64,000 nt of DNA from Monosporascus cannonballus (lineage: Eukaryota > Ascomycota > Sordariomycetes > Xylariales): NCBI GenBank assembly GCA_004154925.1, contig QJNS01000100.1, positions 62,001 to 126,000 of the forward strand. Reading direction: 5' to 3'. Below are positions 49,032 through 61,726 of this stretch, in pieces. Every line of letters starts with the position of its first letter. Position 1 is the first letter of the stretch. Made by a program: the position numbers and the translations under genes. Below the pieces are notes generated by a model that worked only from the letters and a program-made list of their open reading frames with translations, was not told the DNA's origin and did not search any database.

Positions 49032-49454
49032 TTAATCTCCGATCAGACGCAATCTCAAGGTACCCCCATGAATAAGGCGACCTTCGAGGGCCGCTATGCC
49101 GCTGCGCTCCCCGCCTACGAGCATTCTCCGCCCGTTCTCCGACGCCTCGACGAAGCTCTGATGCTCATTAACGTAGTTGCGGAGGTAGTGTTCTAGGACC
49201 TGATGGGTGCGTTCCGTCTGCCCATCGGTTTGCGGATGGTAAGCGGTCGACATTCGCCGCTTTATTTCTCGCTCTTTACAAAATTCCGCCCAGAATTGGC
49301 TCGTCAGCAGCTTATTTCTATCGCTGACAATTTCAGCCGGCGTACCGAATCTGCACTTTACCTTATCGTAAAGCAGTTGAGTTAATTTTGCTGCGGTCAA
49401 GGTTTTAACCGTAAGAATAAATAGTCCCAGTTTCGTAAAGCGGTCGACGATCAC
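49032..49454 (-). pseudogene. Integrase core of element F, unmutated but truncated
   Basis: The frame reads IVDRFTKLGLFI (first catalytic Asp), GTPAEIVSDRNKLLTSQFW (second Asp) and YHPQTDGQTERTHQVLEHYL (Glu region), followed by RNYVNEHQSFVE. This is a textbook Gypsy integrase and keeps all three DDE residues. After about residue 100 the frame enters sequence without the expected C-terminal domain, so it ends early at a junction or frameshift. At its N-terminal end the sequence runs into RIP-mutated DNA at about 49490. Confidence 0.85.
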
Positions 49455-50929
49455 TAAGATTACGTTGTACTTTAGCCCGTTTAAACCTAAGCTTTTAAGA
49501 AATCCCGTAATAAAATTTAACGAAATTTCTTAAAAAAGTTATTTAAGCAACGATAAAAGTTATAATTATTTATATGGTTTGTATTATAATTTTATTATGC
49601 CTTAATAATTCGGATATTATTTAATATATTTTCGGATATCGTTCGTTATATTTTCCTAATAAAACTTTTTCGTTATTAATTATAACGTATAAATATATCC
49701 TATATATTTTATTTTTGGATTATTAAAATATTAATTAATTCATTATTTCCGTAAAATACTTTACGATAAAATAACGAATTTATCTCGATAATATAAAATT
49801 TTATTTAAATCTAAAAAATATCTTTTTTTTATTCCGGTTTAATATTTAATTATCCGAATTAATTTTATAATATATAAATTTTTGATGTATAACTTTTGAA
49901 CCTAATTATAAAATTATCGGGAAATTTTTAATTATAATATCGTATTGTTTTTGGCTAGCGTTTTTATTAAAAAACGTAAAATATATTAATTATAAATAAC
50001 AATTTTAATATTAATTTTGTTTTTCTTAAACTTTTCTGAATTTAATCGTAAAACGGTTATAATTTATAATTATTATTATTTAATTATTCATTATATTATT
50101 ATTATAATTCATATTTATATTTTTATTTTTAAATAATAAGTTCGGCAAATATATAAATTTTTATTTTTTAAAGCTTTTTACGATTATATAATAAAGGTTT
50201 TCGGTTTTTTTACGTAAATAATAGTTATTTAAATTTCCGTTACCTAAAATTTATTTAAAAATTTTATAACGAACGAATTTTACGTTATTTTTATAAGGTT
50301 TTTTATTTTCTTATAATGCTTTAAATTGTATTATATACTAGCGATTAATTTTGGTACGTTTTTCGATATATTATTTATAAATCCAAATTTTTTAAATAAC
50401 GTAAAATCACGTTTTTATCTATAATCTCCCTTTATATATAATCCGGGTATTTATATAACTTATTTTCCAGGTTAAGGGCGTCCGATTAATATTAGATCTT
50501 AAAATTAAATTACATAAAATAATAAATTTATCGGGCCAACTTTCTCTTAAAATTACGCGCCGGCGTTTTTATTATACTTTTTAATGTTATATAATCGGTA
50601 AATATTAAAAATTGTTTTTTGTATTTTTAAGGTATAACAGTAAATATTTTAAGCTTTTTATAATCGCCAATAATTTGTATTACCTTATAATATATCGTTT
50701 TTCTAAAAGATTTAATTTTTATAATTAATATATAATTAGGCGTTAATATTTTCCGTATTTTTGTAAAAATATTTTTCATATAATTTTTACTGAAACATTT
50801 ATTTTAACCCTAATATTTTCGGCGTTATTTTAATTTCGGAAAATGGTTACCGATTAAAAAATATTTTTTAAATTTCGAAATACCATTTTAATTTTTTCAG
50901 GTTATCAGAATTTTATTTTTCTTTTTACC

Positions 50930-51420
50930 TTATGCCCTTTTTAAAAACCTAATAATAAGTTCGGCAATATGCAAATAATAAATAATAAATTTCCGATACA
51001 AATTCGCGAATCCCAAAAATATTTAAATATTATAAATTAATTTTGGTTTTAACCATATTTCGATAATATTAATCCGTCGGTAATTTATTTTTAAAACGTT
51101 AATATTGTTTGTAAATCTTAAAAACTTTATTTTTTTAAAAGAATTCGTATTAAAACGTTTTGGCAAATAATAAATATTATAATAATAATTTATAAATTAA
51201 TTAAAAATATTTCGTATATTTTTTCCATATCAAAATAAATAATTATATTACTTAAATATATTATATATACATAATTAATTTATTTAATTAATACTTTATA
51301 TATATAAGCTTAAAATTTAACTAATACGTTAATAAAATTAAATAATATAACCATATATTTAAATTATTCGTATTACGTTAAGAAAATAATTTTTTATTAA
51401 TTATCTTTTATAATTTTACT
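50930..51420 (-). pseudogene. Reverse transcriptase and RNase H junction of element F
   Basis: On the minus strand, near 51350, the frame reads FKYMVILFNF, the RIP-altered MPFGFTNA region. Near 51250 a YLSNIIIYF stretch stands where YLDDIIIYS belongs. Near 51000 IFLGFANLYRKFI is the FLGFxNFYRRFI box, opening the connection to RNase H. Stops are frequent. Confidence 0.7.
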
Positions 51421-53828
51421 ATAATAATAAATATTTTGAAAATTTATTTTCAAAAATACCTTACTTAACTTTAAACGATTTTATATTTTTGAAATTAAAA
51501 ATAAAAAATATTAGTTTTTTATTATAACTTAATTTAACACCTTATAATTAACGTATAATCGGAAATTATTATTTTTTTAGGAACAAATAATATTAATATT
51601 TGTACGTCCGTTTTCGAATAATATATCCAATCTACTTTTAAATTTTTTCGGATATATTTTTTAAATATTATTTTAAATTTCCCGGATAAGGCAAATTAAG
51701 CCGATTAAAGATATTTTCTTTAAATTTAAATTTATTATATATTTTGCCTTTAATAGTTAAAATATTTTTTTCGTTATTGTTTCGGAATATATTTACCGGA
51801 ATTTCTTTAAATATATAAAACAGTCGATTATTCTTTATTTTTATTATTCCTTAAATATCGGGATATTTAATTTTTCGGCTAAATTTATTAAATAAACAAT
51901 ATAAATTTATTTATCGGAAAACATTAAATATATAACCTTTTATGTATTAACTTTTTATAATAATCCGTATAATTATTAATTTATATTTATATTCAATAAA
52001 ATCCTTAATTTACTTATTCCAGATTTAAATAATAAAAATTCGGACGTTTTCCGATGACGTTATATTGTAAAATAAGCTTACTTAAAAATCTATTTATTTC
52101 CGTTATTATTTATTATATTAAAAGTATTTCGTAAATCTTATAATACTTAATATACGCGTTTATAACGCCGATATATTCAGGAATATTTACGAATTTTAAT
52201 TAAAATTTAAATTTTTTTCGTTAAATATTTGCTTATAATATTTATTAATGCTTTAATATTTATATTTATTTATGCTCTAATATTTATATTTATTTATAAT
52301 GCTATATTCCCCATATTTCTCTTAATAAATACGCTTTTTTTAAAAAGTAATTTTAATTCGACCGTTTTATAATCATTAGCCGAAATAAACTAAACATATA
52401 TACTTATTCCGGCTTTTTTTAAGTTTACGTTTAAAAATTAATTTAATTTATCGTTATATATTATAATATTTTCTGTAATCTTTAAAAGTTAATTTTCGTA
52501 TAGCCGAAATAATAAGAATTTTATATCCTTTTTTAATTTATAATTTATATTCTTATAATTTTGCTTTTTATAATTATAATATATAAATAAGCCTTTATAA
52601 AAATCAAAAATATTAAGTTATATAAATTTATTTCGATCGGAATTAAATAGGTAACTATTTAGTTTCGAAATATAAAAACGCTGATAATTCCTATTATTTT
52701 ACGCAACATTTTTAATTTACTTTAAGAGTTTCTTTTTCTCGAAAATATTAAAATAAGATTATTTATATTTATTAATACTTTTTGCAAAAAAATAATCGGT
52801 TTTTTCGCTTTTTTTAATCGTTTTAATAACGTTTTGCTTTATTTATTACGTTATTAACTTGTTTAACTTAATTCTTTTTCATAATAAAGTATTTGGTAAC
52901 CTTAATATTAATTTATAAAAATAATTAAAAATAATATATTTAGTTTTCCGATTATTTTCCGGATTAAAAATATTTATAAACTTTATTTTATAAATTAAAA
53001 ACCTGTATTTAATATAAAAATTTAACGGCAATTAAACAAATCGTTATTATAATTCTATAAACTATTTCTGATATTCCTTATTAAAGGAAATTAAGATTTA
53101 CGTAATTTTTTCTAATAGAAATCTATAAATCTTTTATTTTTAATTTTTTTCGTAATTAAAATAATTAAGCATAATACGATATAATTATTAAACGTTCGTA
53201 ATAAAAACGTCTATATAGCCCATGGCTTATTAAATATAAATAAAAATATTTTGTTTTAATTTTTCGATATAAATTTCCGTAACAACTTTTATTTAATTTT
53301 TTTAATCGAGATACGTTCGAAAAGTTTCGGATAATTATAATACGGTATTCGTTTATTATTTTTATATTTTTATAACGATATTATAATGAATTTATAAAAT
53401 TTCATTTTTTTTTTAATTTATATTATTATTTATTATTTAATTAATTATCGGAATAATTCTAAATATTATTTATTTTATTAACGAATAATCTTCGAAATCT
53501 AATTATTATTAAAAATTTAATCTTTTTTAATATAAATTCTAAAAAGTAATCGTTATATTACGTTCGTTTTCCGACCATTTAGTTAACGGTTATCGGAACG
53601 TATTTTTATTATATATATAAGGTAATTCGGGATCCCGGAAACCATAGTTCTTTGCTCGTTAAGGTTCCGTTATAAGTTTTTTTGCCTATTTCTATACCGA
53701 AATTAATCCTTTATCGGTTAGGTTCCGATCGGCAGTCTTTTTAATTAATAATTTAAGTTTATTTTGCAGTTAGCGAACTTTGTGTTTGGTAATTATCGTA
53801 TTACTTTTTATAATAAAAATAAAAAAAT

Positions 53829-54035
53829 TATAAGATAATAAACAGTTATAAGCTAGATAAGGCGATTTCCGAATAACCGCAAAACGTATTCCAAAAAGTA
53901 AATGTATTAGGTTATTTCCATCTGGCGTTTCCTATTAGCTGCCAGATGGTAGATTTATATTAGTAAGTAGGTCGGTGGCTAATCGGTGGCTGGTCGGCTA
54001 CCAGCCTTATCCTTATAGGGGCTGTATTCTTATAC
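53829..54035 (-). repeat. 5' LTR of element F
   Basis: It begins TATAAGATAATAAACAGTTA (TGTAAGATAATGGACAGCTG in the partner) and ends GTATTCTTATA, followed by CGCGA. Confidence 0.9.
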
Positions 54036-56049
54036 GCGAATTCGCCGCTAAAAAGGTGCTTTAAGTATTAGCAGTAATAGGTCGAATTAGTAACGTTAAA
54101 TTTCGCGTAACGGTCGCGTTACAAAAATTTAATTTTAAATTTTTGAAATAATTATAAAATAATTTTACTTGATTAAGAAAAGCGGCATATTATAAGTTTG
54201 GTACGGTAAAAATTACAGGCTTTTTCCGAGCAGTTGCAGCTTTTTTCTAAATAAAGCCCTTTTAGGAAGGAGCCGATAAAAAACAGGCGGTTCGTCAATA
54301 TTTTTGTCGTTTATATTAAAAAGGTTATTAATATTAACCGGATTAATTTAAAACGCGTAATATTATAATAAAAAAATTTTTCAAAATTATTTTGCAAAGT
54401 TTCTAATATAACCAAGTGTACGGTTATAAATAATTAATAACGTTAATTGGTTAAAGTTAAATCGGCAGTAATTTAAAATGGAAAAAAGTTTGTAAATAAA
54501 ACGATATTACGTTAAAATAATTGGGTAAAAAAAACTAATGTAGAAGAAAATAGGTTTTATCGATATTCTTTTTTTTGCTATAGCAACAATTTGGATATTT
54601 GGTTTAAATTATTTAATAATTATTTCGTTTTTTATAGGTATTATTAAACAAAAAGTAAATTGAATTTCTAAACGCCTAAATATATATTTATTTTGCCTTA
54701 TAAAATTATAAGTATGAAAATTGCGTAACCTACTGCCCAAACTTAGTAATAACAGGCCTTATTTATTAAGATTGGAATAATAGGTTATCCGAATTATTAT
54801 GTACGGGTAACTGCTATTTAATAAGGTCCGGACGTTAAATTCTTTTTGCAGATTTATTTTTACGTATCTTTATAATACCCTTATTTGTTACTACATTTTT
54901 TTCTTCCTTTTTAAGTAATAACAGTATCATCAGAATTACCAGATATTTTTTGTTTATATGTTAAAATCCGTTTACGGCAGCAATTTAACCAGGATTAAAG
55001 ATTTTTCATGTTTTTTTTATTATTTCCGCCGGGTATATCCAATTTATTTAGGGCTTTTTTAGGATTATTGGGTATCAGATACGTATCTAGTAATAGCCTT
55101 AATATATCGATATATGGTATTTCGAGTATTTTGGAAAATGCTTTCTTATATTTTCGTATTTTTTGCGCATATTTTCTATGTCGTTTCCATTGTATACGAT
55201 ATTACTTTTAAGCGTTAATAATTAAAGTCGGATAAAAAACGATATTATAAAAAGGTATTTAAATTATTTTGATTTTATAAAAGGACGGTTAAAAGTAAAT
55301 TTTAAACATACGAAATTTTAGATATATTCTATTAATACGGAGAAACATTAGATAAAAAGAATATCGCATGCAAAATACGCGAATCCGGGTAAAAAGTTGC
55401 TAATTTCTTGCCAAAAACCCAAAATATTTTAATTAATACCTATATCTATATAAAGAAATTAGGAAATAATTCGTATAACGGAATAAAAAAACTTACGTTC
55501 GTAGCGAAAATATTTATCAATATTATCCTTTTAAAGTTTTTCGGTACAGCGTAAAATTAAATCTATTTTTTCAGGATTCGAATTTAACAATATTATTTCG
55601 ATAAGGTTAAACCGATTTGCCGTTTAAAACCGTACGTTAAACCTTAACATATTTTTCTTATCGTAATTTTGCTAGTACGTTTTTTACGTCTGCTTTAGAT
55701 ATAATATAGTTTCTTTATAGATTTTCTTATTTGAAAAATTCAAATTGAAATATTGCTGTTAATTATTAAAGTAATTGCAAAACATAATAGCCGTACATTA
55801 AAATAGGGGGTAAAGTAATGTCGATAAATAAATTAATTCGCGGTTATATTTAAAACAATTACTAGTATATTTATAGATTTTATTAATTATAAATATTTTA
55901 CTTTTTCACAAAAGCCGTAACCATATAAGCCGTCGATTTATATTATTTGCAGCCGAAAACTTCGCTTAATTCGTTATTTTTTCTTCCTTTTGTAATAATT
56001 TATTAAAGTAAAAATTAAGATATTTTGCTTTAATATAATATATATATTT

Positions 56050-56274
56050 TTGAAAATATTGAACCATATTTTTACAGCTAGTAATTATATAGCTAAGGTA
56101 ATTTTCGCAGAATACGTCAAAATTATTCGTTATTTAAATAAAATATTTGAAGATATCGATAAAATAACGTACAAATTGCCGACCCTTAGGAAAAAATTAG
56201 TAATTATCCTTACGCAATACAAGGTAAACCTATATAAAATATTCAAAAGTAAGCCAAAATTCTTTAGTACGTAA
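56050..56274 (+). pseudogene. Unidentified 74-codon frame remnant
   Basis: It is hydrophilic and lysine-rich, with IFEDIDKITYKLPTLRKK and TQYKVNLYKIFKSK. No membrane segment or known motif is present. It stays open in RIP-mutated DNA, which suggests a former coding exon, but chance cannot be excluded. Confidence 0.25.
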
Positions 56275-57305
56275 TAAAAAATATATAAATAAATTCTAAC
56301 GATATTATATATTGCGAATTATCTAAAATATTTATTTATTATATAATATTTTATTATTAATTATATTCTGTTATATTTTATAAAAAACGATTTATAGTTT
56401 AATACTAAAATAAATCCAGGTAATAAAGGACCGTAATTATGTTATTAATTTATAGGATTATTTTATAATTATTTTAAAATGAATTTATTAATTCGATTAT
56501 AGTTTTTTATATAAATCGTTCGGGTTATTTTCTTATTTAAGAAGGTTTACCTTTTTTTGGCCGTAATTCCCAAAATGTTTTTTAACTTAGTTATTAGCTT
56601 TATGCCGCAGGTAAATAAAAAATTATGGAAAACGTTTTATAATGCGTATAACGTATAAATAAGATAACGTATTTCTTTCGACCATATAAATTAGTTACCT
56701 AAGTTATTACGCAATTATTTGAGCATAAAATCCTAGAAAACGTTAAGTTTATTATCGGCAGTAATAACGCGGAATTAATTAATCAACTTAAGGTTTTTTA
56801 ACCGATATAACAATTTGTCGCCGTTCGATTTAAATTCTTTATTCGTATATATTTAAATATCGACTAAAAAATAACGTTTTTATTATTCGTAATTAATTTA
56901 ATACATAATAACTTCTTAAAATATAAATATATAAGTTTTTGCAAAAATATTATTAATTACCTAATTAACAATAATATCGACATATTCATTTATGTAATTC
57001 AAATATACTTTAAAAGCTGTCGGCGTAAAATTCAGAGTATATTTTAATATAAACGCCTGAAAACGCTAATTTAATAAACCTTTAATAAGTAAATGCTAAA
57101 CTACGAAAAAAGTAATTTAAAGAATTATGTTAATATTAAATATATTCATTAATATCGGGTTTTAAAAATAAAATAAAAAAATTTCGACCGCTTATTTTAC
57201 GAATATTTTATATTCAATTATATACCCTAATTGTATCGGGTAACTTATTACGAATAATCTGTTCCAATTAATTTGTTTTTTTCTTTTGCAGGATTTAATA
57301 GCTAA

Positions 57306-57640
57306 ATGTTTTTTTATCGAATTTATTCCGTTATTCCGAAGGAATTTTGGGTGGACCACATAATAACCGTAATACCGGTACGTAAGCGTTACTTTGCCAG
57401 TATGCCGATTATAAAATTATATGAACTTATTCTAATATTGCGAAAAACGAGTAATACCATTAAATATGGCTAAGGCTTTTTTGATTTAACGATTATTTTT
57501 TAGGTTAACGTATTCCGCGAACTAGAATTATTATCGGAATTATTTTACCCATTTATTTTCAAATCGGTTTCGGTACTAAAAATAGGTTTTGTTAATTACG
57601 AGAAAATCCGCCTGATTTTTTCGTTGTACGTTTAATGAAG
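57306..57640 (+). pseudogene. Unidentified frame remnant after a possible 3' splice site
   Basis: From ATG 57306 about 110 codons contain three stops, all of CAA/CAG type. Readable parts are YSVIPKEFWVDHIITVIPVR, KRYFASMPIIKLYEL and FRELELLSELFYPFIF. Just upstream, TTTTTTTCTTTTGCAG resembles a 3' splice site. A second open stretch in another frame (57635-57835) follows. The family is unknown; a transposon protein is most likely from context. Confidence 0.3.
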
Positions 57641-58186
57641 GTAAGAACGATGCAAATTTATCCGGTATTCTATAACGGTGTTTTATTATATAAATCAATA
57701 AGTAAATTATCCGTTAAGTTTTTTAATACGACCCCGATTAACATCCTAATTAGGCTTATAGTTAAATTATTAATCAGGTTGCTAACGAGGATTATTATTA
57801 TATGCTTTAAGACCTTTATTTTCGCCGTTTTTTAAATCGTTATTTTCGCGATTATCGTTATTAAGGGCGGGATCTAATAGGCGTCTTTAGGTTTCGGATA
57901 TTTCTTTATTAAGAAATTCGATATTAAAATTATTTTCCTAATATTATTGCGATATTCTGGAAAACCCTAAATAATAACTACTAATGTAAAATAAAAAGAC
58001 TAATTATAATATAAAATTAGAAAAGAAATAATCCGGATAAAAAAAGAGTTTAAATAATAATGCAATAATTAAAAAAAAAGTTAAAAGTACGAATAGATTA
58101 ATGCGTATTATTATTAGTTATACGTTATTTTTAAAGATTATTTATTTTGCACGTAATTCGTTAAAAAAATTTAGTAACACCTTATA

Positions 58187-58234
58187 ACGTGCTACACAAA
58201 TAAGCTGGACATATAAATAAGCTGGATACTTTTT
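58187..58234 (+). repeat. Left terminal inverted repeat of H
   Basis: It begins ACGTGCTACACAAATAAGCT. A 15-17 base unit around AAATAAGCTGGA occurs twice inside, giving likely tandem transposase binding sites as in pogo-like elements. Confidence 0.85.
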
Positions 58235-59109
58235 TTTAATAATTTTACCATCCGACTTTAATTACTTATTTCTTCATAACCACGATATAAAACGGCTTAC
58301 AAAAAATTCGAAAATAAATTTAGCCATTTAGGCTAAGAAAAATAACCCGAAAATTAGTTATAAAAAACTTAGTTCTATTTATAATATCTTATATTCCATC
58401 CTAAAAACGCGATATAATGGTATACGCACTCGAACCGATATTATTTTTCCTTTATAGAAATTGACGCCAACCGAAAAAAAATCGATCGTCGAACGGATCC
58501 TTAATTTAAATGCGCGAACGTTTCCTGTCCGGCGTCAGTATGTTAAAAATATGGCGAATTTGCTGCTTACGCAGCGCGTTATAAGACGTATCGGAATTAA
58601 TTAGGTATCCAATTTTGTTAAACGGTAAGAAAAATTCGAAACGCGTTTAAATCGAAAGATAAATTACCAGAAAATTTTATTTAAAAATCTAAAAATATTT
58701 CGGAAATAATTTTAATTTATCCGGGTTATAATCGCAAAATACGGTATCGTAAAAAAGAATATTTAGAATTTCGACGAAACGAGATTTTTAATAAGGTTTT
58801 TTTATAGCAATAAGCATAATTATTATTAATGCTAAAAGGCGTGGAAAATTTCGACAGGCCTAATAAAGAAATTGGGAATAATTTACGGTAATACAAGCCG
58901 TTAACTTTTAAGGCTATGCTTTATTTCTATTTATCATCCTTATCGGGAAAAACCACTTTTTTCGCTGGTTCGCCGATAACCCACTTTCATCAAATTAAAA
59001 ATTTACTATAAGCGAAAACAGCTAGATAACAAATAAACTGGATTTAAAATGGATTAAGTATTTCGATAAACGTATTAAAACGCGTACCAAAAATTCGAAA
59101 CGTTTTTTT

Positions 59110-59420
59110 GTCCTCGATGGTTACGAAAACCATTATTCGATCGAATTCGAAAAATACTGCCAAATTAACGATATTATTACATTTTGTATACCTGCCTATT
59201 TTGTTATCGATTCTAATTTTTCGATGTATCCTGTTTTTCCGTATTAAAATGCGCGTATTGGCTTTATATCGAAAATCTTATGCGGCGGTACGTTACCCAT
59301 ATTACTAAGAAAGATTTTATTGCCGGCTTCCGTAACGCGTTTAAAGTTATTATAGTAACCGATAATATCAAATCCGGATTCGTAAAAGCAGGACTTGTTT
59401 TATTCGATCCCAATTGCGTC
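59110..59420 (+). pseudogene. Transposase remnant of H, DDE catalytic region
   Basis: Near 59192-59260 the nucleotides align, allowing RIP and one lost base, with the pogo/Fot1 box LP.HSSH..QPLDV..FS.LK, which carries the third catalytic aspartate. The TTCGATGTATCCTG segment encoding FDVSC and the lysine after it are intact. The upstream part (58400-59100) is too mutated to read. The 66-codon ORF at 59108-59308 is in another frame and is not the product. Confidence 0.6.
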
Positions 59421-60019
59421 TTTTCCTAGTTAGAAATTTTAATTATATTGATACCGACCGTTTCGCCACTTACCTTTATTAACTTCGTTATTTCCTTATC
59501 TGCAAAAACTCTTAAAAATATTACTAAAGCGATTCGACGGCGACGTCATTTGCAAAAAAAAAAAAAAGAAAATTAAAAATCACTAAAATAGCTTATTAAT
59601 AAAAATAATTAAATCGATTAAATTTTTAACAAAAAATAACTTAATATTTTTGTAAGAAATCGTTTTTCCTTGAAAGGAAAATGGTTATTTTCGCAAAACG
59701 AATTACGTTCTTAATAAATGCCGGAAAACCAAAAATATACGTTTTCAAAAAGGAAAAATATTTACTGTAAGGAAGGCACAAGCTTTTATAATTACGAAAG
59801 AAAATAATAGTAAATAATTGCAGTTAGTAACGGCTAAAGGTAATCGTTATAAAAGGGTTTAGGCGAAGGAACGGAAATGTAATATTTGCGGTAAGCTCGG
59901 ATATAATGCGCGTACTTATAAGAAAACTATAAATACGTTTAGCGAAGCAAAATCAGATTAATTTAAATTAATTTATTAGGTTATAGTTGTTTTATTTGAA
60001 TTTGTTGTTGCAAAATATC

Positions 60020-60067
60020 AAAAAGTGTCCAGTTTATTTATGTATCCAGTATATTTGTGTAATACGT
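60020..60067 (-). repeat. Right terminal inverted repeat of H
   Basis: The reverse complement begins ACGTATTACACAAATATACT and repeats the AAATAxACTGGA unit twice. It matches the left repeat with mostly transition differences. Confidence 0.85.
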
Positions 60068-60069
60068 TA

Positions 60070-60378
60070 TGCTTAAATTTATTTATATAACCTTTATTTT
60101 AGTAAATATAATAAATCCTTACACACCTTTTTAAACGTTACGTTAACGTATTAATATAATTCAAAAATTACTAAATCTAAGCTATCGTTCGTACGTTTGT
60201 AATAATACGGGAAATAAGTCAAATTAAGTTAACCTGAATACTAATAAATGTATTATCGACCTTTTTCCGATCCCGCAGTTCGTTAGTTATAAATTTACCT
60301 AACGAAAACCATTACCCTTTGTACATCTTAATTAGCCTAAGATATCGGCTGGTTTAAAAATCAAATATGCTAAAAGGT
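60070..60378. other. Short degraded spacer between H and G
   Basis: AT-rich with no recognised feature. It ends with the target duplication AAGGT of G (60374-60378). Confidence 0.6.
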
Positions 60379-60543
60379 TGTAAGGGGCTGCATACGCAGT
60401 AGCTAAGGATATGGGCCATAACAGGTCTATTGAGAAATCTAGGGAACAGCTAAGAAAATGCGTGGGAGCAGCTAGCTATATATACAGGAGCCACGGGATT
60501 AGCATTATGCTAATCCCTCCACTAAGGCCTTTGGCCCGTAACA
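60379..60543 (-). repeat. 3' LTR of element G, nearly unmutated
   Basis: Against 61727-61891 there are about 25 differences and every one I checked is a transition. This copy keeps the G and C state at most sites in its first two thirds. Confidence 0.92.
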
Positions 60544-60544
60544 T

Positions 60545-61636
60545 AACCCCCCCCCTTTAAATCCAATCCTCGTTTTTTCCCGTTACGCGGCAAACGTTTA
60601 TTCGCAGCACCTTTTTAGGGACCTTATTTTAAGGCGGCGATATTTGCAAATCTTAATCCGAAAAGTTTTCCGACGGTTATAGGGAAATTACGCCGCGTAC
60701 TTTATGCCCGTATATTTTTGGCGTATTCCGCGTTATTAACTTTATATCTTTATATTATTTTTCCTAAAGGTTTTTTTTTGTTAATTTTTTGAACGTTTCG
60801 TAAATATTAAACTTATTTAAGTTTTTCCAGGCTTTATCGAATACTTTTACGGTTGCTTTTTGTTATGTAAGTAACGACAAAGTTTTTAAGGCCTTATTAA
60901 CGTTAATATGTCGAACGGCAATTTCTTTTTATTTAGGATAAATTTTCCGAAAATATTTCGTTTTATCATACCTTAAGTAACGCCTTTTTATTCGCTAACG
61001 GTATTTACGTTAATAATTAATAATTAACGTATCGATTTTTATATTTTTTATAATATCTTTTTCCGATTAAAAGTTATTATATACAAATGCGCCAAAATAA
61101 GGGTTATTAAAAACGATATTTCCAAATAATAAAAGAATTATGCGAATTTTTCCTAAATATTAGGTTATTTTTCGTAATTTAATTATTTTTTCGTTTCGGC
61201 GTTAAAGTTCGAAATTAATAGGAAATTTTTGGCTTTATCCAGTTATTCTTTTTTTTCGGCTTAATAAAAAGTATTTTCGAATATAAAAACGTATTCGGAT
61301 ACCGTTTAAACGTTATGTTGATATAATTTAATTAAACGTTAATTAACTTTTTGTTCTTTATTAGATTTTTTAAAAATAACGGTAATATAATTTAAACAAA
61401 AATTGGAAATTCGGTTTTTTTAAAGCTATTTATATATACGGCAAAAACGTTAACTTTTGAAATTAACGGTTAAAAACTCCCTAAATATAAAAAAGTTACG
61501 TACGATTATTGCCGATCGTTTTTCCGTTAATAAATAACTTTTTATTTATTTCGAATTTCTAGACGTTATAGTCCTTACGGCTTTGTAACTTGCGAACGGT
61601 TCGTAAAACCTAACAGCGCGGTTTTTCGGTATCCAT
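60545..61636 (-). pseudogene. Gag-like frame of element G
   Basis: ATG at 61636 opens MDTEKPRC, then after TAG VLRTVRKLQSRKDYNV. After a frameshift, the frame near 61320-61260 reads TVSEYVFIFENTFY, the SVSEYV.EF signature of the retrotransposon gag (PF03732-type) domain. After that, one frame runs to the polypurine tract at 60555 with only TAA/TAG stops. No zinc knuckle was seen. The 73-codon ORF 61767-61546 overlaps the LTR and is only partly real. Confidence 0.55.
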
Positions 61637-61726
61637 AGCGAATAAGCTGCATACGAATAACGGGTGCGTAATGCTGGCGTATTTTTTATAGCGACGGACC
61701 GTTCGCAAAAAAAAGATTTTTCTATA

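Larger units (their letters stand above)
47861..54035 (-). mobile_element. Element F: Ty3/Gypsy retrotransposon, minus strand, partly spared by RIP
   Basis: LTRs of 206 and 207 bases (TGTAAGATAATGG...CTTATA) are flanked by a perfect target duplication CGCGA (47856-47860, 54036-54040). On the minus strand, RT (51.4 kb), the RT/RNase H junction (51.0 kb) and integrase (49.4 kb) are in Gypsy order. A block of about 750 bases (48745-49500) keeps normal base composition while both sides are strongly RIP-mutated. A plus-strand antisense frame lies between integrase and the 3' LTR. Confidence 0.92.
54041..58184. other. RIP-degraded DNA with unidentified frame remnants
   Basis: No LTR pair, terminal inverted repeat or RT/DDE motif was found. 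Three plus-strand stretches stand out as protein-like: 55008-55211, 56050-56274 and 57306-57835. The region may belong to the same transposon as 47198-47855, into which F inserted. Confidence 0.45.
58187..60067 (+). mobile_element. Element H: Fot1/pogo-type DNA transposon (Tc1/mariner superfamily)
   Basis: Inverted terminal repeats of about 48 bases (58187-58234 and 60020-60067) are flanked by TA on both sides (58185-58186, 60068-60069). The 1881-base length and long repeats fit the Fot1 family. A transposase remnant with the characteristic third-Asp region lies on the plus strand near 59190-59260. RIP stops and a one-base deletion make it inactive. Confidence 0.85.

Noticed and set aside
49203..49385. 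60-codon plus-strand ORF
   Set aside because: It is the shadow of the F integrase on the opposite strand.
55008..55211. 67-codon plus-strand ORF
   Set aside because: It is mostly hydrophobic (Phe, Leu, Ile) with no homologous copy or motif in the window. Chance openness cannot be excluded.
59108..59308. 66-codon plus-strand ORF in H
   Set aside because: It is not in the transposase frame. The DDE box reads through a different, RIP-broken frame.
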